From the NCBI GenBank assembly GCA_934454635.1, contig CAKSFR010000013.1, positions 23,578-87,577 of the forward strand: a DNA stretch of 64,000 nucleotides. The letters run 5' to 3'. A program made the translations under genes and the position numbers. The notes beneath the pieces are model-generated. The model had not been told where the DNA came from. It saw only the letters and a list, made by a program, of their open reading frames with translations, and did not search any database. Origin of the DNA: an uncultured Ruminiclostridium sp. GTDB taxonomy: Bacteria > Bacillota > Clostridia > Oscillospirales > Ruminococcaceae. Of this stretch, positions 9,377 through 15,992 are shown in pieces; position 1 is the first letter of the stretch, and each line of letters begins with the position of its first letter.

Positions 9377-9916
9377 TCATCTGTTTTTCAAGACACGCGC
9401 GCGGATATAACGGAAAGCCGTTTCCTCGCCGTAGTCGCGCAGGATTATCAGAAGCCGCCTCAGCAGGCGGTCGGTATTCGGGTGTATCATGTAGTGCTTA
9501 TGCGACCTTTTATAATAGTTGTACGGGTCGGCGTCGGTGTATGCGTCGCCGTGATAAACACGGCAGGCGGCTATTCTGTCGCAGAACATTTCGACAACGT
9601 ACTCTACGGGCATTTCCACTCCCGCCATGCACTTATCGCCCGTCTGGCTGTAGTCCGTCCAGTATTCCATGTGGTGCTTGTTTCTGCCCTTATGGTGGAG
9701 CCACGCGCGGCTGTAGCCGTATTTCTGCCGCTCGGCGGTGTTCGGACTTTTGTTGCCCTGATAGAATTTTACACCTGTTATAAACTCGGCGGGGGAATAT
9801 TTCGAGAGGTCGTGGAGAAGCCCCTGACGATACAGCCCCGCTTTAAAGCAATATTTCGCGACAAGCAGCTTATGACGGTTTATCGTGTTCAGATGTCCTA
9901 TTGCGTTTTTTATCAT
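9377..9916 (-). CDS. DUF5662 family protein
   Basis: A 179-residue protein I match from memory to the DUF5662 family. It begins MIKNAIGHLNTINRHK and contains HDLSKYSPAEF, WLHHKGRNKHHMEYW and MFCDRIAACRVYHG. The cluster of conserved His/Asp residues (HDLSKYS, HHKGRNKHH) suggests metal binding, but no activity is established. An upstream in-frame ATG at 10012 is unlikely; AGAAAGGCGG lies before 9916. It is the first gene of a four-gene operon with yifB, the BTAD regulator and yigZ. Confidence 0.85.
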   Translation of the reverse strand: MIKNAIGHLNTINRHKLLVAKYCFKAGLYRQGLLHDLSKYSPAEFITGVKFYQGNKSPNTAERQKYGYSRAWLHHKGRNKHHMEYWTDYSQTGDKCMAGVEMPVEYVVEMFCDRIAACRVYHGDAYTDADPYNYYKRSHKHYMIHPNTDRLLRRLLIILRDYGEETAFRYIRARVLKNR

Positions 9917-10105
9917 AACGCGCCGCCTTTCTGCATTTCCGCATAATCGTTCCAGTATATTATACCGCAGGTGTAACAAATAATCAAGGTTTTTTGTAGA
10001 AAATTTTCCCAAAACAGGCTATTTTGACGAAATTTTGTGCAAAATAGCAACGGCGAAATTTCAATCCGTGTTAAAAAGGGCAGAAAAATTGCCATTTTAT
10101 TAAAA

Positions 10106-10138
10106 AAATCCCCCGACGGCATAAACCGACGGGGATTT
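10106..10138 (-). terminator. Terminator-like hairpin beyond the DUF4097 gene
   Basis: AAATCCCC (10106-10113) pairs with GGGGATTT (10131-10138). An inner CGG/CCG stem and a small internal loop lie between. The minus-strand reading ends in a T run, so it would stop transcription of the PadR-DUF1700-DUF4097 operon. Confidence 0.65.
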
Positions 10139-10139
10139 G

Positions 10140-10314
10140 TGAGCTTTCCGATAATTTATTCTATGGAAGTGCTGATTAAATCGGGTATGCAGATTGTGCA
10201 GACAGATTTTTCGTCAGATTGTATGAAAACGACGCAGGAATACTTGATGTATTTCAAGGAGTTTTCGTGCAATATGGCGGAAAATATGCAAACAAGATGC
10301 GTGCCGCGATTTAT
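10140..10314. other. Unexplained 3' flank of the DUF4097 gene
   Basis: About 175 bases between the DUF4097 stop codon and the terminator. Short frames run through it on the plus strand but have no convincing ribosome site, and they extend antisense into the DUF4097 gene. A small palindrome CTTGATGTATTTCAAG is present. I cannot assign a function; it is probably the 3' untranslated region of the operon. Confidence 0.4.
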
Positions 10315-11334
10315 TCAGCGCTTTCCTATATTTATATTGACCGAGCCGCTGGTGAGGTCGGCTGTGATCTTGTGGCGGTTTTCGCCGCCGACAGTCGCGG
10401 AATCCTCCTTTGAAAGCGAAAGGCTCGTGCCGTCCGAGGACTTTATCGACATCCCGCCCGAAAGCGCGTCAACTTTCGCGTCTACGCCCGCGCCCGCGGG
10501 GAGATTTACCTTGCAGGTGCCGCTTGTTATGTCAATATCGAGGTCGCCGTCCCATTCCGCGTAAGTTACTTCAATCACTCCCGACGTAAGGTCTATATCG
10601 CCCTCGCCCGAAAGTCCGTCCGCGACAACCTTTCCGCTTGTAGAACCGATATGGAAGCTGTCGGCGGCGAAGCCGCTTATGCTGTGCGAACCCGAGGTAG
10701 TGTCGAACGAAAGCGAGGAAGCCTTTTTGTCGGTGCAGTTGGTTATCGTCGTTTTGCCGGACGTAGTGAAAGCCTTGATATTGTCCGCAAAGATATTATA
10801 TTCGCTTGTGCCGCTCGCCGAGCTTGAATTAAAGTCCTCAAAAATAAGGTCGTCAACCCTGACATTGCCCGAAGCGGTATTTATCGTCATTTTTTCGTAT
10901 TCCGCCTTGGGAAGTGTGATTTCAAGACGGTTTTCGCCGTTCTGCCAGAAGAAAAGGAAGAAAAATCCGAAGCACGTTTCGTCTACGACAAGCTCGTCGT
11001 TTTCAATTTCCGCAGAAAAAATCGTTCCGAAGCGGTTCGTCACGAAGTTTACGCGGATCTCGTCGGCGCTTTCGTCGCAGCAGATCCTCGTTTCCGCGCT
11101 TGTGGTGTTTATTCTGAGCTTGCTGACCTTTTCGGATTCAGCCTTGGTGAATGAAGAAGAATAAATATCTCCTTTTTTCATTTCCTCGCCCCCATTTATC
11201 TTGATAAGCGGCGTTCCTGCGATAGATACGCCGAAGCCGTCTTTTACATTTATTCCTGTCGCGGCGATCGAAATTCCGAACGCAACGACCGACGCCGCAA
11301 AAATTATTCCTACGATAATAAGAAATTTCTTCAT
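10315..11334 (-). CDS. DUF4097-type beta-repeat envelope protein
   Basis: A 339-residue protein with an N-terminal membrane anchor or signal (MKKFLIIVGIIFAASVVAFG). The rest is built of short beta-strand repeats with TTSG/TSG turns (INTASGNVRVDD, SASGTSEYNI, TTSGSHSISG, TSGKVVADG, LTSGVIEVTY), the signature of DUF4097 beta-helix proteins. It is the third gene of the PadR-DUF1700-DUF4097 set, 18 bp after DUF1700, a common Firmicutes arrangement. It probably sits outside the membrane with its repeats exposed. Function is not known; an envelope-stress role is inferred from the operon only. Confidence 0.85.
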   Translation of the reverse strand: MKKFLIIVGIIFAASVVAFGISIAATGINVKDGFGVSIAGTPLIKINGGEEMKKGDIYSSSFTKAESEKVSKLRINTTSAETRICCDESADEIRVNFVTNRFGTIFSAEIENDELVVDETCFGFFFLFFWQNGENRLEITLPKAEYEKMTINTASGNVRVDDLIFEDFNSSSASGTSEYNIFADNIKAFTTSGKTTITNCTDKKASSLSFDTTSGSHSISGFAADSFHIGSTSGKVVADGLSGEGDIDLTSGVIEVTYAEWDGDLDIDITSGTCKVNLPAGAGVDAKVDALSGGMSIKSSDGTSLSLSKEDSATVGGENRHKITADLTSGSVNINIGKR

Positions 11335-11352
11335 TTTAGGTTCCTTTCCCGT

Positions 11353-12057
11353 TTAGGCTTTAGCCTTTTTTCCGATATGCGTGAGGACATTTCTGCCCAC
11401 AAGCACACGGCTGTGCCAGTTGATTATATTTATACAGATATTTATAAAGCCGCGTCCCGCCGCAACGCACGGTCCGACAAGCAGCAGCGAGCCCGAAGCC
11501 AGAACAACGCCGAGAAGCGCTGTTGAAACGGGGCTGAAGCAGGTATAGAGCCAGTCGGGGGTTCCGAAAGCGCCCGCCGCAACGCCGCCGATAAACACGC
11601 CGAGTCCCGCGCCGACAAGTCCCACGACCGTCGAAAAAAGTCCGCTTATTACGCTCGCGAGCGCCGGTATCGCCCAACTGAACACAAAAATATCTACGCA
11701 GACAACCCCGATAACCGCGCCCGCCTGAATACGAAAGCCGTTCTGCTGAACGGGCGGCGGTGCGTACGCCGTATTCTGTGCGGAAGCCGCGCCCGGTTCT
11801 GCGCCGAAGCCGCTTGCGTCCGCCGCGTTTTGCGCCGTAGGCTGTTCCTCAAAAAAGTCCTCAGAAGCATACTGCTTCGCGATCTCCTCGGGGTCGCCGA
11901 GCTTTTCGCAGACCTGCGCTTCGCTCTCTCCCGCAGCAGCGCCGTCCGCGAAATGCTGCTCAAAATCCGTAAGTATCTCACGCTGGTCGGTAACTCCGCA
12001 GCGCGTCATCGCGTTTATAAGCGCCTGTATATACTGTTCTTTATTTGTATAGTTCAT
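11353..12057 (-). CDS. DUF1700 family membrane protein
   Basis: A 234-residue protein. The N-terminal 70 residues are the soluble DUF1700/HAAS-like module (NKEQYIQALINAMTR, then QVCEKLGDPEEIAKQY). A Gly/Ala/Pro linker follows, then several hydrophobic segments (IGVVCVDIFVFSWAIPALAS, GAGLGVFIGGVAAGAFG, VVLASGSLLLVGPCVAAG). Partner of the upstream PadR regulator, whose stop codon is only 2 bases from this ATG. I prefer 12057 over an in-frame ATG 54 bases upstream because an AGGGGGAC ribosome site precedes 12057 and the longer form would overlap padR. Confidence 0.85.
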   Translation of the reverse strand: MNYTNKEQYIQALINAMTRCGVTDQREILTDFEQHFADGAAAGESEAQVCEKLGDPEEIAKQYASEDFFEEQPTAQNAADASGFGAEPGAASAQNTAYAPPPVQQNGFRIQAGAVIGVVCVDIFVFSWAIPALASVISGLFSTVVGLVGAGLGVFIGGVAAGAFGTPDWLYTCFSPVSTALLGVVLASGSLLLVGPCVAAGRGFINICINIINWHSRVLVGRNVLTHIGKKAKA

Positions 12058-12059
12058 CT

Positions 12060-12374
12060 TTATTCGTCCCCCTTCAATAATTTGTTTATTGCCGCCGAGA
12101 AGCTGAACCACTCGGCTTCCTGTTCCTCTTTCTGCGCTCTGCCCATATCTGTTATGCTGTAATACTTGCGCGGCGGGCCCTCCTGCGATTCGACAATGTA
12201 CGAATCTATGCTGCGGTTGTCTTTAAGCCGCTTCAGCAGCGGGTAAATCGTCCCCTCGGTGACCTGCATACAATCCGATATGCGGTTTACAAGCTCATAG
12301 CCGTAGCAATCGCCCCGCGACAGCAGTGACAAAACGCAAAGCTCAAGAGTTCCTCTTTTTAGCTGTGACTTCAT
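12060..12374 (-). CDS. PadR family transcriptional regulator
   Basis: A 104-residue winged-helix repressor: LKRGTLELCVLSLLSRGDCY, YELVNRISDCMQVTEGTIYP (recognition helix) and PPRKYYSITDMGRAQ (wing). Small PadR proteins with DUF1700/DUF4097 partners usually repress their own operon. The start at 12374 is set by AAGAAAGGAGCG; a longer frame upstream runs through the promoter and is not used. The promoter is overlapped by repeated GGTACT boxes, consistent with autoregulation. Confidence 0.93.
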   Translation of the reverse strand: MKSQLKRGTLELCVLSLLSRGDCYGYELVNRISDCMQVTEGTIYPLLKRLKDNRSIDSYIVESQEGPPRKYYSITDMGRAQKEEQEAEWFSFSAAINKLLKGDE

Positions 12375-12407
12375 CGAACGCTCCTTTCTTTCGTGTATCC
12401 TGCCGTT

Positions 12408-12482
12408 GCAAGGTACTTGGCAATACATAGTACCTTGCGTTGTATTTATTATAGCACAAGGTACTTTGCATTGCAAGGTACT
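12408..12482 (-). promoter_or_regulatory. padR operon promoter with overlapping operator repeats
   Basis: On the minus strand TTGCAA (12471-12476) and TATAAT (12448-12453) are separated by exactly 17 bp. A perfect 10-bp inverted repeat GCAAGGTACT/AGTACCTTGC (12408-12417 and 12429-12438) lies just downstream of the -10 box. Two more CAAGGTACT boxes, in direct orientation, lie at 12457-12465 and 12474-12482, within and upstream of the spacer. The boxes are the likely PadR operator. Confidence 0.75.
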
Positions 12483-12613
12483 ATGTGTACAAAAGTTGCA
12501 AGGAGTTTTTGGCGATTTATTGTGCAGGGTGTACAGAACGGGGGATAAAGCGGCAGCGGTGGTCTGCCACGAGAGAGGCGGGGGACTGTGCCGCTCCGCG
12601 CGTTTTGATGCTT

Positions 12614-12883
12614 TCGGCGGGCTGCCGCCGCGATGTTTTTCTCCCACTTTCTGCTATCCCGTGGGGGCGCGGCACGCGACGTTTTTCACGGCGAAGCCGT
12701 GAAAAACGAGAAGCGGCGGCGGAAGCCGCCGCTTCTGCCGCATTGCGCGAAGCGCAATGCGGCGCGCGTGCCGCGCCCCGCCGATTTCGCCGGAGCACGC
12801 CGAATAAGGGGAGCCTGCACTTGTGCGGGAAACGCGGCGTTTTGCGAGGCGTGGGAGGAGGCGGGGATGGGGAAAGCCGCGGC
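12614..12883 (+). repeat. Cloverleaf intergenic element, copy A1
   Basis: Outer stem GGGGCGCGGCACGCG (12664-12678) pairs perfectly with 12765-12779. Inside are three perfect hairpins: 13 bp (12680-12692 with 12696-12708, loop GAA), 12 bp (12709-12720 with 12725-12736, loop GGAA) and 12 bp (12737-12748 with 12752-12763, loop GAA). Only one or two bases are unpaired at the junction. The 5' flank contains CCACTTTCTGCTATCCCG. The 3' flank holds CCCCGCCGATTTCGCCGG and the 3' module ending GGGGAAAGCCGCGGC. Near-identical to copy A2, 347 bases downstream. Confidence 0.85.
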
Positions 12884-12960
12884 TCAGGAGAGAAACGCCT
12901 TTGCGAAAAGGGTTGACGACGTATATATCAAGGCTGTGCCGCTTTTCGCAGCCGCTTCAA

Positions 12961-13230
12961 TCGGCGGGCTGCTGCCGCGATGTTTTTCTCCCACTTTCTG
13001 CTATCCCGTGGGGGCGCGGCACGCGACGTTTTTCACGGCGAAGCCGTGAAAAACGAGAAGCGGCGGCGGAAGCCGCCGCTTCTGCCGCATTGCGCGAAGC
13101 GCAATGCGGCGCGCGTGCCGCGCCCCGCCGATTTCGCCGGAGTGTGCCGAATAAGGGGAGCCTGCACTTGTGCGGGAAACGCGGCGTTTTGCGAGGTGCG
13201 GGAGGAGGCGGGGATGGGGAAAGCCGCGGC
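12961..13230 (+). repeat. Cloverleaf intergenic element, copy A2
   Basis: A 270-base direct repeat of copy A1 at an offset of 347 bases, with only a handful of substitutions (for example gccgcc to gctgcc before the core, and agcacg to agtgtg after it). The cloverleaf core itself is unchanged. The 77-base spacer between copies is unrelated sequence. This looks like a recent tandem duplication. Frames that run through it are structure artefacts, not genes. Confidence 0.85.
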
Positions 13231-13366
13231 AAAAGCTTGCCGAACTGCCCTTACTCTGAAAAATGTTGGAAAAATACAAAAAACATTTGACATTTACTCT
13301 CCAATATGAGAAAATAAAGGTACAGCAATCCCCTGTAAACCGTAAAATACGGAAAACAGAGGAATA

Positions 13367-13468
13367 ATACTAAGCACCAATAAAACCACAGATAAAAATT
13401 CTAGTATAACCCATGCATTCAAAGATTACACTCAATTTTTTGTATAGTTTTTAATTGGTGCTGAGTAT
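13367..13468. mobile_element. MITE-like short element with terminal inverted repeats, copy 1
   Basis: 102 bp bounded by ATACTAAGCACCAAT (13367-13381) and ATTGGTGCTGAGTAT (13454-13468), which match as inverted repeats at 14 of 15 positions. The interior is AT-rich and has no coding capacity. Its right part (13423-13468) matches the reverse complement of 22129-22170, a second copy. It lies in the upstream region of the GH25 gene. Confidence 0.6.
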
Positions 13469-13494
13469 AAATTACACCGAAAGGACAGAACATT

Positions 13495-14898
13495 GTGAAA
13501 AAACTGAAAAAAGCGCTTGCTATGCTGATTTGCGCGTGCGTTGCTCTGCCGCTGTTCATCATACAGGCGGGAGCGGAAAGCTCCGTTATTGAGTGGGACG
13601 GAAAAACCGCTCTCGAGGCAGGCAAAACCTACATAGTTACCGACACGGTAAAGCTAAAACGCAGCATAACCGTTCCCGAGGGCGCAAAGCTGAGCGTAAA
13701 GGCAGGCGGAACGCTGAAAGTCTATTCGTCGGGGTCGCTTGCAGTAAAGGGTGAGCTTGCGGTCGCGGTAGGCGGAACTCTTTTCAACTCGGGCACAATA
13801 AGCGTAAAAAAAGGCTCGGAATTTAATGTTTACGGAACATTCCAGTCGTCCGTGGGCGGATATCTCAATATTTCGGGAGATATGTCGGTTTATAACCGAG
13901 GCTCTGCGGAAATTTCCTCGACCGTAAAAATGTTCAAAGGAAGCACACTTTATACAAAGGGCGCAGTGTACTTCTACAAAAGCAGCAACTCTAAAGTAAG
14001 CGGAACTATAAAGGGTGCAATCGGAAGTCAGGTGCATTTGCAGGGCGTTATGAACATTTCCGTGAGCGGCTCTCTTGAAATGAGCGGTCATCTTACCATA
14101 GGTTCGCGTTCAAACGTGCGATGCAGCGGTCTGCTTCTTCTTGACGAAAATTCAAGCTACACCCGCTTTAAAGTTATCACAATAACCAAAAACGGCACAT
14201 TCACCGACAAGCGCCCCGAGGATAAATATGTCGATATGACAGTGAATATTCTCGTTGACGAGCCCAGAGTGAAACGCAAAGGAATCGATGTTTCCTATGC
14301 GCAGGGCGACATAAACTGGGAAAAGGTCGCGGCTTCGGGAGTTGACTTTGCGATAATCCGCGCGGGACGCGGCAGAGCAGGTTCGGCAAACGAAATGAAA
14401 GAGGACGACTACTTCCGCCAGAATATTGAACAGGCGCAGAAATACGGAATCGACGTCGGAGTGTATTTTTACAGCTACGCAACAACAGTTGCCGAAGCGC
14501 GCGAGGAAGCCCGCTTCTACCTCGACATTATAAGAGGATACGAAATACAGTACCCTGTAATTCTCGACATGGAAGAGGAATTTCAAAACAAAATAAGCAC
14601 AAAGAAGCTCACAAATATGATCGAAGCCTTTTTCGAGGTGCTTATGGAGGAAAAATATTACCCCATGCTTTATTCCTACAAGGCTTGGCTTGAATATAAC
14701 CTTGACATGACGATACTCGACAAATACGCGGTCTGGCTGGCGCAGGTCGGCGACGAGGTTACATACGAGGGCGGCTACTACATCTGGCAGTACAGCTTCC
14801 GCGGAACGGTAAAGGGAATCGACACCGACGTCGACCTTGATTACAGCTACCGTGATTTCCCCTCGATACTCAAAAAATACGGACTGAACAATCTGTAA
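13495..14898 (+). CDS. Secreted GH25 lysozyme with repetitive beta-rich N-terminal region
   Basis: A 467-residue secreted protein. Residues 1-28 are a signal peptide (KKALAMLICACVALPLFIIQ, then AGA). Residues 30-245 are Gly/Ser-rich short strands (GGTLKVYSSGSLAVKGEL, GGTLFNSGTISVKKGS) that look like a right-handed beta-helix stalk. Residues 258-465 are a glycoside hydrolase family 25 muramidase: RKGIDVSYAQGDINWEKV (catalytic-barrel start), VDFAIIRAGRG, YFYSYATTVAEAREEA, PVILDMEEE (acidic active-site strand) and YYIWQYS. It starts at GTG 13495 after AAAGGACAG. It probably remodels peptidoglycan at the cell surface. Confidence 0.9.
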   Translation: MKKLKKALAMLICACVALPLFIIQAGAESSVIEWDGKTALEAGKTYIVTDTVKLKRSITVPEGAKLSVKAGGTLKVYSSGSLAVKGELAVAVGGTLFNSGTISVKKGSEFNVYGTFQSSVGGYLNISGDMSVYNRGSAEISSTVKMFKGSTLYTKGAVYFYKSSNSKVSGTIKGAIGSQVHLQGVMNISVSGSLEMSGHLTIGSRSNVRCSGLLLLDENSSYTRFKVITITKNGTFTDKRPEDKYVDMTVNILVDEPRVKRKGIDVSYAQGDINWEKVAASGVDFAIIRAGRGRAGSANEMKEDDYFRQNIEQAQKYGIDVGVYFYSYATTVAEAREEARFYLDIIRGYEIQYPVILDMEEEFQNKISTKKLTNMIEAFFEVLMEEKYYPMLYSYKAWLEYNLDMTILDKYAVWLAQVGDEVTYEGGYYIWQYSFRGTVKGIDTDVDLDYSYRDFPSILKKYGLNNL

Positions 14899-14920
14899 AT
14901 TCATCAAAAATGCAAACTCA

Positions 14921-14956
14921 CCCCGGGAGAAGCTGATTTTCCCGGGGCGTTTTTTT
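14921..14956 (+). terminator. Terminator of the GH25 gene
   Basis: CCCCGGGA (14921-14928) pairs with TCCCGGGG (14940-14947), followed after CG by a run of seven T. Confidence 0.9.
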
Positions 14957-14989
14957 GCAAAGTCGCTGCGTTTTCTCTGTGCATCTGCG

Positions 14990-15249
14990 TGCTGCCGCGA
15001 TGTTATCCCCCACTTTCTGCTATCCCGAGGGGGCGCGGCACGCGCCGCAGTTCACGGCTTCGCCGTGAACCGCGGGCAGCGGCGGCTTCGCCGCCGCTGC
15101 CGCCGCATTGCGCTAAGCGCAATGCGGCGCGCGTGCCGCGCCCCGCCGATTTCGCCGGGCGTTGCCGCTAAATCGGAATCTGCACCTGCGTAACGACTGC
15201 GGCGTCAACGGAGATTGGAAAGAAAACGGGGAAAGAGAAAGCCGCGGTG
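14990..15249 (+). repeat. Cloverleaf intergenic element, copy B
   Basis: Outer stem GGGGCGCGGCACGCG (15030-15044) pairs with 15130-15144, all 15 positions. Hairpin 1 is 15045-15075 (CCGC, one A-C mismatch, then GTTCACGGC, loop TTC). Hairpin 2 is 11 bp (15076-15086 with 15090-15100). Hairpin 3 is 13 bp (15101-15113 with 15117-15129, loop TAA). Compared with A1, hairpins 1 and 2 differ in sequence on both arms yet still pair. The 3' module with TGCACCTGCGTAACG and GAGAAAGCCGCGGTG ends at 15249. Confidence 0.85.
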
Positions 15250-15256
15250 CGGTATA

Positions 15257-15285
15257 TTGCTTTTTCGAGCGGTCTGTGATATAAT
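15257..15285 (+). promoter_or_regulatory. Promoter of the GyrI-like gene
   Basis: TTGCTT (15257-15262), 17-bp spacer, TATAAT (15280-15285). It starts immediately after the 3' end of repeat copy B. Confidence 0.7.
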
Positions 15286-15306
15286 GAAACAAAAAGGAGT
15301 GGTTTC

Positions 15307-15939
15307 ATGCCGTTTGATTTCAAGAAAGAGTATAAAAAATTTTATATGCCGAAGAATAAGCCGGAGATTGTAACCGTTCCGAAAGCAAATTACATCGCCG
15401 TGCGGGGAAAAGGCGACCCGAACGTCGAGGGCGGCGCTTATCAGCAGGCGATAGGTGTTCTGTACGCCGTTGCATATACCTTGAAAATGAGCCATAAAAC
15501 AGACTATAGGATCAAGGGCTTTTTTGAATATGTCGTTCCTCCGCTTGAGGGATTCTGGTGGCAGGACGGCGTTGACGGCGTAAACTATGGCGATAAATCT
15601 TCTTTTAACTGGATTTCCGTTATCCGTCTGCCCGATTTCGTCACCGAAAATGACTTCGCTTGGGCAAAGGAAACAGCCGCCAAAAAGAAAAAGCTTGATT
15701 GCTCAGCGGCAGAGTTTCTGACGATCGACGAGGGGTTGTGCGTTCAGATCATGCACCACGGTGCGTTTGACGACGAGCCTGAAACGGTTTCCCTTATGGA
15801 CGCTTATCTGGCGCAAAACGGCTTTGTGAACGACATGAACGAAAACAGGCTGCACCACGAAATTTATCTGTCCGACGCAAGAAAAGTTCCGCCCGAAAAG
15901 CAAAAGACCGTTATCAGACACCCTATTAAAAAAGCATGA
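15307..15939 (+). CDS. GyrI-like small-molecule-binding domain protein
   Basis: A 210-residue single-domain protein. It contains the family blocks VTVPKANYIAVRGKGDPN, GVLYAVAYTLKMS, GFFEYVVPPLEGFWW, CVQIMHHGAFDDEP and LHHEIYLSD. GyrI-like (SHOCT/BmrR effector-type) domains bind or hydrolyse small hydrophobic ligands. Stand-alone members of this size are widespread in Clostridia and may act in detoxification. No DNA-binding domain is attached. The start is preceded by AAAAGGAGTGGTTTC. Convergent with the phosphoglucomutase gene across a shared terminator. Confidence 0.85.
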   Translation: MPFDFKKEYKKFYMPKNKPEIVTVPKANYIAVRGKGDPNVEGGAYQQAIGVLYAVAYTLKMSHKTDYRIKGFFEYVVPPLEGFWWQDGVDGVNYGDKSSFNWISVIRLPDFVTENDFAWAKETAAKKKKLDCSAAEFLTIDEGLCVQIMHHGAFDDEPETVSLMDAYLAQNGFVNDMNENRLHHEIYLSDARKVPPEKQKTVIRHPIKKA

Positions 15940-15944
15940 CAAAG

Positions 15945-15977
15945 AACCCCGCCGATTAAGCAGTCGGCGGGGTTTGA
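15945..15977. terminator. Bidirectional terminator between the GyrI-like gene and pgm
   Basis: AACCCCGCCGA (15945-15955) pairs with TCGGCGGGGTT (15964-15974), an 11-bp stem. It is suited to stopping both convergent genes. Confidence 0.85.
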
Positions 15978-15992
15978 TTTGTATTTTGTTTA

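Noticed and set aside
10219..10413. 64-codon plus-strand frame overlapping the DUF4097 gene end
   Set aside because: Antisense to the DUF4097 C-terminus over most of its second half, with no ribosome site.
12664..12779. tRNA-like gene suggested by the cloverleaf fold
   Set aside because: Arm lengths (12-15 bp), GAA loops and the lack of any anticodon, T-loop or CCA-type features exclude a tRNA.
12614..13230. Possible CRISPR array because of direct repeats
   Set aside because: There are only two long (270 bp) copies and one spacer-like gap, with no short regular repeats and no cas genes nearby.
12485..13309. Several overlapping open frames of 75-155 codons on both strands
   Set aside because: They run through the perfect hairpins of copies A1 and A2, are Arg/Ala-rich, lack ribosome sites and repeat because the DNA repeats. 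They are by-products of GC-rich palindromes.
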